A DNA stretch of 64,000 nt, from NCBI RefSeq assembly GCF_003716325.1, contig NZ_RDSR01000014.1, positions 1 through 64,000 on the forward strand, read 5' to 3'. The stretch comes from Cryobacterium tepidiphilum. Lineage in GTDB: Bacteria > Actinomycetota > Actinomycetes > Actinomycetales > Microbacteriaceae. Position 1 is the first letter of the stretch, and every line of letters starts with the position of its first letter. The notes beneath the pieces were generated by a model, which had not been told where the DNA came from, did not search any database, and saw only the letters and a list, made by a program, of their open reading frames with translations. Below, piece by piece: positions 15,737 through 24,179 of the stretch. The position numbers and the translations under genes were made by a program.

Positions 15737-15835
15737 GTGGGTTCTGTAATTAAGAAGCGACGCAAGCGCATGGCGAAGAAGAAGCACCGCAAGCTGCTTC
15801 GCAAAACTCGCCACCAGCGTCGCAACAAGAAGTAG
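15737..15835 (+). CDS. bS22-type small ribosomal protein (AURKAIP1/COX24-like)
   Basis: A 32-residue, extremely basic protein starting at GTG 15737 with GAGG six bases upstream. The sequence runs MGSVIKKRRKRMAKKKH and ends RHQRRNKK, matching the short AURKAIP1/COX24 domain proteins of actinobacteria. These were identified as bS22, a small-subunit ribosomal protein, in mycobacterial ribosome structures. It would sit near the decoding centre. It is short enough for automatic annotation to miss. A clear intrinsic terminator follows at 15862. Confidence 0.9.
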   Translation: MGSVIKKRRKRMAKKKHRKLLRKTRHQRRNKK

Positions 15836-15861
15836 ACGGTCACCGACCACCTGCTGGCGTA

Positions 15862-15892
15862 AGCGTTAGGCCCTCGGGGTCTAACGCTTTTT
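15862..15892 (+). terminator. Intrinsic terminator after the bS22 gene
   Basis: AGCGTTAGGCCC (15862-15873), loop TCG, GGGTCTAACGCT (15877-15888): a 12-bp stem with one G-U pair, followed by TTTTT. This is one of the few classic hairpin-plus-U-tract terminators in the window. Confidence 0.88.
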
Positions 15893-15949
15893 GCTGTGTC
15901 GGCCCGGTGCTCGCGGCATGCGTCCAGCGCGCACCCCTAGTGTGGTGGG

Positions 15950-16219
15950 ATGCAACCCGCCCACCTCACCCTGATCGGCAAGCCCGGCTGCCACCTGTGT
16001 GACGACGCCCGCGACGTCGTCGAAAGCGTCGTCGGCAAGCTCGCCGACGACCCGTCGGCACCCCCCGTGGTGCTCGACGAGCGTTCCATCCTCGACGACC
16101 CCGATCTCCACGCTCGGTTCGTCGAGGACATCCCCGTGCTCCTCATCAACGGGACCGTCCACAACTACTGGCGCATCGACCCGGTGCGTCTTCGCACCGC
16201 ACTCCTGGAGCTCGCATGA
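15950..16219 (+). CDS. Glutaredoxin-like protein
   Basis: An 89-residue thioredoxin-fold protein of the glutaredoxin-like (DUF836) group. The redox motif is CHLC (Cys14, Cys17) in LIGKPGCHLCDDA, and the cis-Pro is in EDIPVLLING. It probably reduces disulfides in the cytosol, but the partner is unknown. TAGTGT (15938-15943) ends 6 bases before the ATG, giving a likely leaderless transcript. The next gene (Dabb) overlaps it by 4 bases. Confidence 0.85.
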   Translation: MQPAHLTLIGKPGCHLCDDARDVVESVVGKLADDPSAPPVVLDERSILDDPDLHARFVEDIPVLLINGTVHNYWRIDPVRLRTALLELA

Positions 16220-16515
16220 CCATTCGCCACATCGTCAGCTGGCAGCTGGCCGCCACCGATCCCGCCGAGAAGGCCGAGAGCGTGCGCACCATCAGCACGG
16301 CGTTGCACTCCCTCGTCGGCGTGGTCGACGACATCCGCTCGCTGCATGTCGGCACGGATGTGGTCGGTGGCGGCAACTGGGACATCGCGCTGGTCGCCGA
16401 CTTCGACGACGTCGACGCTGTGGGTCGGTACCAGGTGCACCCGGCGCACCAGGAGGTCGCTGCCCTCGTCCGCTCGCTCGTCTCCGCGCGCGCCAGCGTC
16501 GACTTCGAGGTCTGA
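16216..16515 (+). CDS. Dabb (stress-responsive alpha/beta barrel) family protein
   Basis: A 99-residue single-domain protein of the ferredoxin-like Dabb fold. The start TIRHIVSWQL with the conserved His, the central GxDVVGGGNWDIALVADFD and YQVHPAHQEV fit the family. Dabb proteins dimerise into a barrel, and some are small lyases or monooxygenases, but most have no known reaction. It overlaps the glutaredoxin-like gene by 4 bases (ATGA), so the two are co-expressed. Confidence 0.82.
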   Translation: MTIRHIVSWQLAATDPAEKAESVRTISTALHSLVGVVDDIRSLHVGTDVVGGGNWDIALVADFDDVDAVGRYQVHPAHQEVAALVRSLVSARASVDFEV

Positions 16516-16586
16516 CGCGAGCCGCACCCCGCCCCATGAGTGCGGGCTAACTGCCGCCTCCCGATGAGGCGCACGGCGGAAAGTCC

Positions 16587-16656
16587 GCACCGGCGGAGAC
16601 GCCCCGTTCGCCGGTGCAGCCTACCTGCCGCCTCGCGGATCGAAGGGCGGCAGGTA
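16587..16656. terminator. Two tandem hairpins between Dabb gene and aspS
   Basis: First stem GCACCGGCG (16587-16595) with CGCCGGTGC (16609-16617); second stem TACCTGCCGCC (16622-16632) with GGCGGCAGGTA (16646-16656). A further GCACCGGCGG copy at 16661-16670 repeats the first arm. They lie between convergent stops, so a bidirectional, U-less terminator is the simplest reading. Confidence 0.55.
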
Positions 16657-16678
16657 CCCCGCACCGGCGGGGGACCCG

Positions 16679-16702
16679 GAGCAGCTAGGGGAGCAGCTAG
16701 GG
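16679..16702. repeat. 12-bp tandem duplication over the aspS stop codon
   Basis: GAGCAGCTAGGG occurs twice head to tail (16679-16690 and 16691-16702), followed by a partial GAGCAG. In the aspS frame each unit reads Leu-Pro-stop, so the gene has two consecutive copies of its own end. It is probably a slippage event with no effect on the protein. Confidence 0.75.
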
Positions 16703-18025
16703 GAGCAGTCGCGTCGGGCCCCGGAAGAGGTAGGTGACCTCGCGGATCGACGCCTGGTGCAGCATGAGCATCAGCACGCGGGCGAGGCCCATGCCGAAAC
16801 CGCCATGCGTCGGCGCGCCATAGCGGAAGAAGTCGAGGTAGAAGCCGAGCTCCTCCGGCTCGAGCCCCTTCTCGGTGGCCTGCTCGATGAGCACGTCGAC
16901 GCGGTGCTCGCGCTGGGCGCCGGTCGAGATCTCGGTGCCATTGAAGATGAGGTCGTAGCTCTTCGTGAGGCCCGGCTCTCCCTCGTGACGCATGTGGTAG
17001 AACGGGCGGATGCTCGACGCATAGTCCGTGAGGAACACGAACTCGTGGTCGTAGGTCTCCTTGACGTACGCCGCGATCTGGCGCTCGCCCTCCGGGTCCA
17101 TGTCGTCGTCGTCGCGCGGCACCTCGTAGCCGCGCTGCTTGACGATCTCCTTGGCCTCGGCCAGCGGGATGCGCGGGAACGGCGTGGTCGGAACGGTGAT
17201 CTCGACGTCGAACAGCGCTGTGATCTCGTCGCCGTGCTTGGCCTTGACGGCGGAGAAGCCGGCCACGAGCAGTTCCTCATGCAGCTTCATGACGTCTTCG
17301 TGGCTGTCGATCCAGCTGATCTCCGCGTCGATGCTGGTGAACTCCGTGGCGTGCCGGCTGGTGAACGACGGGTCGGCGCGGAACGCGGGCGCGATCTCGA
17401 AGACCTTGCCGAGCCCGGCTGACTGCGCCATCTGCTTGAAGAACTGCGGGCTCTGCGCCAGGTAGGCCTTGGTGTCGAAGTAGTCCACCTCGAACAGCTC
17501 GGCCCGCGACTCGCTCGCACTCGCCATGAGCTTGGGCGTGTGGATCTCGATGAAGTCGCGCTCCACCCAGTAGGTGCGAAGGGCGTGCTCGAAGGTGGTC
17601 TGGATGCGGAAGATCAGGTTCTGCTTCGGGTTCCTGAGGTCGAGGAAGCGCCAGTCCATCCGCTTGTCGAGGCTCGAGTCCGCGGCGATCGGGGTCTCGG
17701 CGATCGCGTGGCTCTTCACCTCGACCGACGCCAGCTTGATCTCGATCCCGCCGAGCTTCACGCGCTCGTCGTGCTTCAGGTCGCCGGTGACGGTGATGAA
17801 GCTGCCCTGCGACAGTGCGGAGATCGTGGTGGCCGGCTCGTCGGCGACGACCACGCCGTCGGCATCCGTGGTGCGCGGGTTGACCAGCTGCACGGCGCCG
17901 GACTCGTCGCGCAGCACCACGAACTGCACCTTCTTCTGGTCGCGCACGGTGTCGACCCAGCCCGACACCGAAACGGGGCCGTCGTCTTGCGCGGAAAGGT
18001 CCTTGATGAGTACGCGAGAAGTCAC
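16697..18025 (-). CDS. aspS: Aspartyl-tRNA synthetase, archaeal-type (without GAD insertion)
   Basis: A 442-residue class IIb synthetase that charges tRNA-Asp. The OB-fold anticodon domain (about 18-110) is followed by the catalytic core with motif 2 (FRADPSFTSRHATEFTSIDAE) and motif 3 (GGFGMGLARVLM). It lacks the large GAD insertion of the roughly 590-residue bacterial AspRS, so it is the archaeal/eukaryotic form. That form is sometimes non-discriminating and can also charge tRNA-Asn. Start at GTG 18025, 7 bases after a minus-strand TAAACT box (18038-18033); the transcript looks leaderless. It diverges from the phosphatase gene. Confidence 0.93.
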   Translation of the reverse strand: MTSRVLIKDLSAQDDGPVSVSGWVDTVRDQKKVQFVVLRDESGAVQLVNPRTTDADGVVVADEPATTISALSQGSFITVTGDLKHDERVKLGGIEIKLASVEVKSHAIAETPIAADSSLDKRMDWRFLDLRNPKQNLIFRIQTTFEHALRTYWVERDFIEIHTPKLMASASESRAELFEVDYFDTKAYLAQSPQFFKQMAQSAGLGKVFEIAPAFRADPSFTSRHATEFTSIDAEISWIDSHEDVMKLHEELLVAGFSAVKAKHGDEITALFDVEITVPTTPFPRIPLAEAKEIVKQRGYEVPRDDDDMDPEGERQIAAYVKETYDHEFVFLTDYASSIRPFYHMRHEGEPGLTKSYDLIFNGTEISTGAQREHRVDVLIEQATEKGLEPEELGFYLDFFRYGAPTHGGFGMGLARVLMLMLHQASIREVTYLFRGPTRLLP

Positions 18026-18114
18026 ACGCGCCAGTTTAGCGGCAGGGCCGTGCGGCCGCCCGGCGGCCGGGCGTTCGGCTAATTCATAGGCACCGCCTCC
18101 GTAGACTGGATGCC

Positions 18115-18759
18115 GTGGTAGCAAGCCAGGTGCATCTCGTGCGTCACGGCGAGGTTTTCAACCCCGAACGTGTGCTGTACGGCAGGCTGCCCGGATTCGG
18201 CCTTTCCGATCTCGGCGTGCAGATGGCCCGCGCGGCCGCCGACGACCTCGTCGAGCGCCAGCGCCACGTCGCCCGCGTGATCTCGTCGCCGCTGCAGCGC
18301 ACCCAGGAGTCGGCCGAGCCGATCGCCGCCGCCTTCGACCTGCCCATCGACGTCGACGATCGCCTCATCGAACCCACCAACCGCTTCGAGGGCCGGCGGA
18401 TGCGCGGCGCCGGCGGTGCGCTGCGCGACGTGCGCAGCTGGCCGGTGATGGTGAACCCCATTCAGCCGAGCTGGGGCGAGCCGTTCCGCAGCATCTCCTC
18501 GCGCATGCTCAGCGCCATCACCGACGCCTACCGTTCCGTCGACGACGGGGACGTGGTGCTGGTCAGCCACCAGCTGCCGATCTGGATGGTGCACCGCACG
18601 CTGGCGCGCACCTCCCTTCCGCACGACCCGCGCAAGCGCCGCTGCGGCCTCTCGAGCATCACGACGCTCGCCTGGCAGGGCGACCGGTTCGTGGAGATCG
18701 GCTACGCGAACCCGGCTGCCGAGCTGCAGGCCGGCGCGAGCGACGTGGGGGCGGTATGA
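18115..18759 (+). CDS. Histidine phosphatase family protein
   Basis: A 214-residue phosphoglycerate-mutase-like protein. The phospho-acceptor is His11 in HLVRHGEVFNP. Other superfamily residues are in SSPLQRTQESAEPI (about 60-73) and the second His in VVLVSHQLPIWM. The substrate cannot be told. TAGACT (18102-18107) ends 7 bases before GTG 18115, suggesting a leaderless message. The stop overlaps the start of the ResA-like gene by 4 bases, placing it first in the cytochrome c maturation operon; this link is common in actinobacteria. Confidence 0.9.
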   Translation: MVASQVHLVRHGEVFNPERVLYGRLPGFGLSDLGVQMARAAADDLVERQRHVARVISSPLQRTQESAEPIAAAFDLPIDVDDRLIEPTNRFEGRRMRGAGGALRDVRSWPVMVNPIQPSWGEPFRSISSRMLSAITDAYRSVDDGDVVLVSHQLPIWMVHRTLARTSLPHDPRKRRCGLSSITTLAWQGDRFVEIGYANPAAELQAGASDVGAV

Positions 18760-19358
18760 GGCTCCACCGCCTGGCGCTCGTCGTCGCGGGCGTGGTCACC
18801 GCCGCCACGCTGGCCTTGACCGGATGCTCGTCCGACCCCCTCGCCGAGCAGTACCGGGCGGGAACCAACAAGGGCTACATCGCGGGCGACGGCAGCGTCA
18901 CCGAGATCCCGGCCGCCAAGCGCGGTGAACCCGTCGAGTTCAGCGGCACGACAGCGAGCGGTGACACCGTCACCTCCCACGAGCTGGCGGGCACGGTCGT
19001 CGTCCTCAACTTCTGGTACGCCGGCTGCGCCCCCTGCCGGGCCGAGGCCCCCGACCTCGCGAAGCTGAGCGAGGAGTTCGACGGGAAGGGCGCCCAGTTC
19101 CTGGGGGTCAACGTGCGCGACCAGGCGGCCAGCGTCACCGCGTTCAACGCGAGCTACGACATCCGCTACCCGTCGGTGCTCGACGTCAACGACGGCAGCA
19201 TGCAGCAGGCGTTCAGCGGCACCATCCCCCCGAACGCCGTGCCGACCACGCTGGTGCTCGACGGCTCCGGGCGGGTGGCGGCGCGCATCCTCGGCGAGCT
19301 GGAGGCCCCCTCGATCCTGGAGACCCTCATCCGCGACACGATCGCCGAGGCCGGCTGA
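18756..19358 (+). CDS. ResA/TlpA-like thiol-disulfide oxidoreductase, lipoprotein
   Basis: A 200-residue protein with a lipoprotein signal ending LTGC (Cys24). The thioredoxin fold has redox motif C91-A-P-C94 in NFWYAGCAPCRAEAPD and the cis-Pro segment PNAVPTTLVLD. Anchored outside the membrane, ResA-like proteins reduce the haem-binding Cys pair of apocytochrome c. The four downstream genes (CcdA, ResB, CcsB) complete a system II cytochrome c maturation set. It overlaps the preceding phosphatase gene by 4 bases. Confidence 0.92.
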   Translation: MRLHRLALVVAGVVTAATLALTGCSSDPLAEQYRAGTNKGYIAGDGSVTEIPAAKRGEPVEFSGTTASGDTVTSHELAGTVVVLNFWYAGCAPCRAEAPDLAKLSEEFDGKGAQFLGVNVRDQAASVTAFNASYDIRYPSVLDVNDGSMQQAFSGTIPPNAVPTTLVLDGSGRVAARILGELEAPSILETLIRDTIAEAG

Positions 19359-19360
19359 GC

Positions 19361-20122
19361 GTGGGTAACCCGTTCGGCGAGATCGTCTTCAGCGGCCAGC
19401 TCCTCCTGGCGATCCCCGTGGCCATCCTCGCGGGGCTCGTCTCGTTCGCGTCGCCGTGCATCCTTCCCCTGGTCCCCGGCTACCTCGCCTACATCGGCGG
19501 CTTCACCGACGGTCGCAGCCGCGCACGCCGCGGCGACACCCGGGGGAGGCGCCGCCTCCTGGCCGGTGTGGCCCTGTTCATCCTCGGGTTCACCCTGGTC
19601 TTCGTGCTCACGGGCGTGGTGTTCGGGTTCGCCGGGTTCTGGCTCAACCAGTACCGCGACGTCATCACCCGGCTCGCCGGTGTCGTCGTCATCCTGATGG
19701 GGCTGGTCTTCGTCGGCCAGATCCGTTTCGCGCAGCGCACGGTGAAGAGCGGATGGCGCCCCCGCATGGGCCTGGCCGGCGCGCCCGTGCTCGGCGCCGT
19801 CTTCGCCGTCGGCTGGACGCCCTGCACGGGGCCCACGCTCACCGCCATCAACTCACTCAGCCTGAGTGCCGGCTCGCCGGGCCAGGGCGCCCTGCTCGCC
19901 GTGTTCTACGCGCTCGGGCTCGGCATCCCGTTCCTGCTGATCGCCCTCGGGCTCAGCTGGGCGACCGGGGCCGTCACATTTCTCAAACGGCATATCCGCG
20001 CCATCAACCTACTCGGAGGGACCCTCCTCATTGTCATCGGTGTGCTCATGGTGAGCGGCGTGTGGAACAACTGGCTGCTGGCGTTGCAAGGGGTGATCGG
20101 CGGATATGTCCCGGCCATCTGA
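19361..20122 (+). CDS. ccdA: Cytochrome c biogenesis protein CcdA
   Basis: A 253-residue membrane protein with six segments of the DsbD/CcdA type. The two membrane Cys are in FASPCILPLVPGYLAYIGG (about residue 29) and GWTPCTGPTL (about residue 152), both with the family Pro neighbours. CcdA carries electrons across the membrane to keep ResA reduced. It starts at GTG 19361, two bases after the ResA-like stop, and overlaps the resB start by 17 bases. Confidence 0.94.
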   Translation: MGNPFGEIVFSGQLLLAIPVAILAGLVSFASPCILPLVPGYLAYIGGFTDGRSRARRGDTRGRRRLLAGVALFILGFTLVFVLTGVVFGFAGFWLNQYRDVITRLAGVVVILMGLVFVGQIRFAQRTVKSGWRPRMGLAGAPVLGAVFAVGWTPCTGPTLTAINSLSLSAGSPGQGALLAVFYALGLGIPFLLIALGLSWATGAVTFLKRHIRAINLLGGTLLIVIGVLMVSGVWNNWLLALQGVIGGYVPAI

Positions 20123-21779
20123 CCACTACGACTCGAGGCCGCCCGCCGCCGAAGACCTCCTGAACCAGCCCCGCCTCGGCGTCATGGGCTGGCTCCGCTG
20201 GACCTGGCGGCAGCTCACGAGCATGCGCACGGCGCTGTTCCTGCTCCTGATGCTCGCGATCGCCGCCGTGCCCGGGTCGCTGGTGCCCCAGCGCAGTTCC
20301 GACCCGAACGGCGTCACCCAGTACTTCGCCAACAACCCCGACCTCGCGCCGATCCTCGACAAGGTGCAGGCCTTCGACGTCTACTCCTCCGCCTGGTTCT
20401 CGGCCATCTACCTGCTGCTGTTCGTCTCGCTCATCGGCTGCATCATCCCGCGCACCCGGCACCACCTGCAGGCCCTGCGCGCCCGGCCCCCGAAGACGCC
20501 CGCCCGGCTCTCGCGGCTGGCCGGCTTCACCGAGCGCGAGGCGACAACGGATGCCCCGGCCGCCATCGACGAGGCCGCCCGGCTGCTGAAGGGCAGCGGC
20601 TACCGCACCGCCCGCTACGACGACGCCACCGTCCCCGGCCGCCGCGAATACTCCGTCTCCGCCGAGCGGGGCTACCTGCGCGAGACCGGCAACCTCGTCT
20701 TCCACTCGGCGCTCGTGGGGATTCTCGTCACCGTGGGCTTCGGCAGCGGGTTCGGGTTCAGCGGCCAGCGCGTGCTGGTCGAGGGCCAGACGTTCGTCAA
20801 CACGATCAGCGCCTTCGACTCGTTCAACCCGGGCCGGTTCTTCAGCGACACGAGCCTCAACCCCTACAAGCTCACCCTGAAGGACTTCTCGGCCACCTAC
20901 GAGTCGAAGAACATCCACGCCTACGGGCAGCCCATCGACTACACCGCCGACGTGGCCGTGACCCCCAAGGGTTCCCCGGCGCGAGACGCCCAGGTGAAGG
21001 TCAACGCGCCGCTCCGCACGGGCGGCACCGACGTCTACCTCCTCGGCAACGGCTACGCCCCCACCATCACCGTGAAAGACCCGAGCGGGAAGGTCGTCTT
21101 CACCGACTCCATCCCGTTCCTTCCCCAGGATGCGAACCTCACCTCCCTCGGCATCGTCAAGGTCCCCGACGGGCTGGCCAAGCAGATCGGCATGGTCGGC
21201 TTCTTCTACCCGACGCAGGCCGTGGGCCAGAGCGGCGCGTTCTACTCGGTGTACCCCGACCTCGAGCTGCCGGTGCTGACGCTGCAGGTCTACGCGGGCG
21301 ACCTTGGCCTTGACAAGGGTGTCCCGACATCCGTGTACGCACTCGACGTCGACAAGCTCACCCAGATCGCCGGCGGCAAAAGCGGTGTGAAGTCGTTGGA
21401 GCTGAAGCCCGGCCAGACCGAGCAGTTGCCGAACGGCCTGGGTTCGGTCACATTCGAGAACGCCAGCCCCAACGCCGCACCGGGTGACTACTCGAACTCC
21501 GTGCTCCGGTTCGCGTCGTTCGACATCCACCACGACCCCACAGGTGGATGGGTGCTGTTCTTCGCGGTGCTGGTGCTGCTGGGCCTGCTCACCTCGCTGT
21601 TCGTTCCCCGCCGCCGGGTGTGGGTCAAGGCCACCGAGCAGGAGGACGGCTCCGTGCGCCTCGAGTACGCCGGCCTCGCCCGCGGTGAGGACCCAGCGCT
21701 CGAAGCGGCCGTCACCGCGCTCGCCGACCGGCACGGCGCCCTGCTGCCCGCCCCCACCGTCCCCGCCGATCAGACTTAG
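20106..21779 (+). CDS. resB: Cytochrome c biogenesis protein ResB
   Basis: A 557-residue ResB/Ccs1 protein. Three hydrophobic segments lie in the N-terminal half (TALFLLLMLAIAAVPGSL near 40; an AWFSAIYLLLFVSLIGC segment near 100; NLVFHSALVGILVTVGF near 205). A large extracytoplasmic domain and a final segment (GWVLFFAVLVLLGLLTS near 485) follow. With CcsB it forms the haem exporter and cytochrome c synthase of system II. It overlaps ccdA and is followed by ccsB after 9 bases. Confidence 0.95.
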   Translation: MSRPSDHYDSRPPAAEDLLNQPRLGVMGWLRWTWRQLTSMRTALFLLLMLAIAAVPGSLVPQRSSDPNGVTQYFANNPDLAPILDKVQAFDVYSSAWFSAIYLLLFVSLIGCIIPRTRHHLQALRARPPKTPARLSRLAGFTEREATTDAPAAIDEAARLLKGSGYRTARYDDATVPGRREYSVSAERGYLRETGNLVFHSALVGILVTVGFGSGFGFSGQRVLVEGQTFVNTISAFDSFNPGRFFSDTSLNPYKLTLKDFSATYESKNIHAYGQPIDYTADVAVTPKGSPARDAQVKVNAPLRTGGTDVYLLGNGYAPTITVKDPSGKVVFTDSIPFLPQDANLTSLGIVKVPDGLAKQIGMVGFFYPTQAVGQSGAFYSVYPDLELPVLTLQVYAGDLGLDKGVPTSVYALDVDKLTQIAGGKSGVKSLELKPGQTEQLPNGLGSVTFENASPNAAPGDYSNSVLRFASFDIHHDPTGGWVLFFAVLVLLGLLTSLFVPRRRVWVKATEQEDGSVRLEYAGLARGEDPALEAAVTALADRHGALLPAPTVPADQT

Positions 21780-21788
21780 GCTTGTCAC

Positions 21789-22808
21789 GTGAACCCCAAC
21801 GATCTCTCCATCCTCAGCCTGTACTCGGCCATGGTCGTGTACGCCCTGGCGTTCATCGCCTTCGCGATGGACCTGGCCCGCCGGTCGTCGGCGGTGAAGG
21901 CGAGCACCGAGGCTGAGCCAACGGATGCCGTGCTGGTCGGCGCGAGCGTCGCGGCGGCGGGGGCCGGGGGTTCCGCCGGCGGCGCACCGTCCCGCCCGAA
22001 CCGGCTCAGCCAGCGCCTGGCCAACGACGCCGCCATGCCATACGGCCGCTCGGCGAGCCTCCGCGTGGGGGTGTCGCTCACCGTGCTGGCCTGGGTGCTG
22101 CACCTCTTCGCCGACGTGATGCGCGGCGTCGCCGCCGGCCGGGTGCCCTGGGCGAACATGTACGAATTCGCCATGACCGGCACCCTGATCATCATGACGG
22201 TCTTCCTCGTCGTGCTCACGCGGGTCGACCTGCGCTTCCTCGGCACCTTCGTCACCGGCCTGATCCTGGTGCTGCTCGGCATCGCGACCCTCAAGTACTA
22301 CGTGGTCGTGTCGCCGCTGCCGCCGGCGCTGCAATCGGTGTGGCTCGTCATCCACGTCTTCGTCGCCACCCTCGGCACCGGGTTCTTCGCGCTCGGCTTC
22401 GCCCTCTCGGTGTCGCAACTGCTCCAGGCGCGACGCGAGGCCCGGCCCGCCGCCATCGCGACCGAAGGCCCGCTGCGGCTGCTGGCGACCCTGCCGTCGT
22501 CGTTCACGCTGGAGAACCTCGCCTACCGGGTCAGCATCATCGGGTTCATCCTGTGGACCTTCACCCTCATGGCCGGCTCCATCTGGGCCGAGAAGGCGTG
22601 GGGCCGGTACTGGGGCTGGGACACCAAGGAAGTCTGGACCTTCATCATCTGGGTCATCTACGCCGGGTACATCCACGCCCGGGCCACCCGCGGCTGGCGC
22701 GGCTCCCGCTCGGCGTGGCTCGCCATCATCGGCTTCGCGGCCGTGCTGTTCAACTTCGGCATCGTCAACGTCTTCTTCAAGGGCCTGCACGCCTACTCCG
22801 GGCTCTGA
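21789..22808 (+). CDS. ccsB: Cytochrome c biogenesis protein CcsB (CcsA/ResC family)
   Basis: A 339-residue integral membrane protein with about eight segments. The haem-handling WWD motif is visible as AWGRYWGWDTKEVW (about residues 270-283), and conserved His residues lie in the flanking membrane parts (LHLFADV, VIHVFVATL). Partner of ResB in haem delivery. It starts at GTG 21789, six bases after TAGGCT (21777-21782), so it may also be transcribed alone as a leaderless message. A palindromic element follows the stop. Confidence 0.95.
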   Translation: MNPNDLSILSLYSAMVVYALAFIAFAMDLARRSSAVKASTEAEPTDAVLVGASVAAAGAGGSAGGAPSRPNRLSQRLANDAAMPYGRSASLRVGVSLTVLAWVLHLFADVMRGVAAGRVPWANMYEFAMTGTLIIMTVFLVVLTRVDLRFLGTFVTGLILVLLGIATLKYYVVVSPLPPALQSVWLVIHVFVATLGTGFFALGFALSVSQLLQARREARPAAIATEGPLRLLATLPSSFTLENLAYRVSIIGFILWTFTLMAGSIWAEKAWGRYWGWDTKEVWTFIIWVIYAGYIHARATRGWRGSRSAWLAIIGFAAVLFNFGIVNVFFKGLHAYSGL

Positions 22809-22834
22809 TCCCGACCCTCGCCGCCCAAACGGTC

Positions 22835-22895
22835 GGTTCCGGTCGAGACCCACCGGCGCGCCCGGCGGTTTCGCCGCAGGCGTCGGTCTCGGCGG
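22835..22895. repeat. Dispersed palindromic element, copy 1 (degenerate)
   Basis: GTTCCGGTCGAGACC followed by a GGCGCGCCCG centre and GTCGGTCTCGGCGG. The same order of blocks recurs at 47495-47540 with perfect arms. It lies between the convergent ccsB and menC stops, so a terminator role is likely; the shared sequence points to a repeat family. Confidence 0.5.
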
Positions 22896-22906
22896 TGGGC
22901 CGCGCG

Positions 22907-23890
22907 TCAGCCGGCGAGCACGGCGTAGGTACGGGCCAGGCGCGCCAGCCACCAGTCGCGCCGGCCGGCGGATGCCGCGTGGCGCTCAAGCAGGCCGCCG
23001 TCGACCTCGACGCGACGCACCGGGATCGACCCGTCCCAGGGCACCAGCGGGTCCCCGGTCACGTCCGCCGCCAGGAGCGACGCCGTCCCCAGTCCGCAGT
23101 CGAACTCGAGGCCGGGCACGGCGGCGGCCAGGTGGGCGCCCATCGCGATGCCCACGGACGTGTCGAGGGCGCTGGAGATCACCACCGGCAGTCCTGCCTC
23201 GGCGACGATCGACAACGCCTGGCGGATGCCGCCGAGCGGCTGCGCCTTGATCACCAGCAGGTCGGCGGCCCCGGCCCGCGCCACGGCCAGCGGATCGCTC
23301 GCCTTGCGCACGCTCTCGTCAGCGGCGATGGGGATGTCGAGATACCTGCCGGTGCGCTCCCGCAGCTCGGCGAGCTCGCCCACCGTGGCACACGGCTGCT
23401 CCGCGTACTCCAGATCGAACGGGGCCAGGGCGTTGAGGGCGTGTTCGGCCTCGTCGACGTTCCACAGCCCGTTCGCGTCGACCCGCACGCGCCCCTCCGG
23501 CCCGAGCGCCTCGCGCACGGCGGCAACGCGCGCCACGTCGTCGGCCAGGTGCTGGCCGGGGTCGGCGACCTTCACCTTCGCGGTGCGGCAGCCCGGGAAC
23601 CGCTCAAGCACCCCGGCGACAGCGGATGCGGGCACGGCGGGCACGGTGGCGTTCACCCGCACCGACGACCGCAGCAGGCCAGGCGGCTGCTCCCAGCCGA
23701 ACTCGACGGCGGCGCGCAGCCAGTTGGCGGACTCGGCGTCGTCGTACTCCACGAACGGCGAGAACTCGCTCCAGCCCTCGGGCCCGCGAAGCAGCAGCGC
23801 CTCGCGGGTGTCGATGCCGCGGAACCGGGTGCGCATCGGGAGGGAGACGACGCGGGCAGCGTCCAGCAAGTCGGCCAGGGGAGGGAGCAT
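22907..23890 (-). CDS. menC: o-Succinylbenzoate synthase
   Basis: A 327-residue enolase-superfamily enzyme that dehydrates SHCHC to o-succinylbenzoate in menaquinone synthesis. The catalytic Lys pair KVKV (KVKVADPGQ), the metal ligands Asp in RVDANGLW, Glu in YAEQPCATV and Asp in AADESV, and the second Lys in LLVIKAQPLGG are all present in family order. The gene is third in a minus-strand run with two small proteins (10 bases after the 92-residue one), away from the other men genes, which begin at 27414. Confidence 0.92.
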   Translation of the reverse strand: MLPPLADLLDAARVVSLPMRTRFRGIDTREALLLRGPEGWSEFSPFVEYDDAESANWLRAAVEFGWEQPPGLLRSSVRVNATVPAVPASAVAGVLERFPGCRTAKVKVADPGQHLADDVARVAAVREALGPEGRVRVDANGLWNVDEAEHALNALAPFDLEYAEQPCATVGELAELRERTGRYLDIPIAADESVRKASDPLAVARAGAADLLVIKAQPLGGIRQALSIVAEAGLPVVISSALDTSVGIAMGAHLAAAVPGLEFDCGLGTASLLAADVTGDPLVPWDGSIPVRRVEVDGGLLERHAASAGRRDWWLARLARTYAVLAG

Positions 23891-23900
23891 CGGGCGCGGC

Positions 23901-24179
23901 TCAGAGCAGGTCGGGGATGGCGATGCCGCCGCCCGATGCCTCGTTGTCGCTCTGGCCGAGGTCGGAGGTTCCGCTCGGGGTGGGATTGACGATGGAGATG
24001 GGAATGCCGGGCGTGATGAGGATGAAGGCGTCCTGCCCGAGCCCCTCGCCGTTCTGTACCTGCAGCCAGTGCGACCCGCTCCCGCGCAGCGCGTGGTCGA
24101 CAGTGTCCCGCACGGATTCCATGCTGGTGTCGGGGATGGAGTAGATCCGGCCCTGGTAGTGCACCTCGACGCGCTTCAT
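23901..24179 (-). CDS. Hypothetical protein, 92 aa
   Basis: A short soluble protein starting MKRVEVHYQGRIYSIPDTS. It has an alpha/beta N-terminal half (HYQGRIYSI, then an amphipathic helix DTVDHAL, then SHWLQVQNGEG and AFILITPGIPISIV) and a Gly/Ser-rich acidic tail. I do not recognise a function. It resembles the small companion proteins of the gene just upstream, whose stop overlaps this start by one base (TGATG), so the two are made together. Confidence 0.75.
   Translation of the reverse strand: MKRVEVHYQGRIYSIPDTSMESVRDTVDHALRGSGSHWLQVQNGEGLGQDAFILITPGIPISIVNPTPSGTSDLGQSDNEASGGGIAIPDLL

Noticed and set aside
20046-22952. A 968-codon open frame on the minus strand
   Set aside because: It is antisense to resB and ccsB, has a composition of repeated Arg/Gly/Glu blocks and no family motif. 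It is a high-GC shadow frame.
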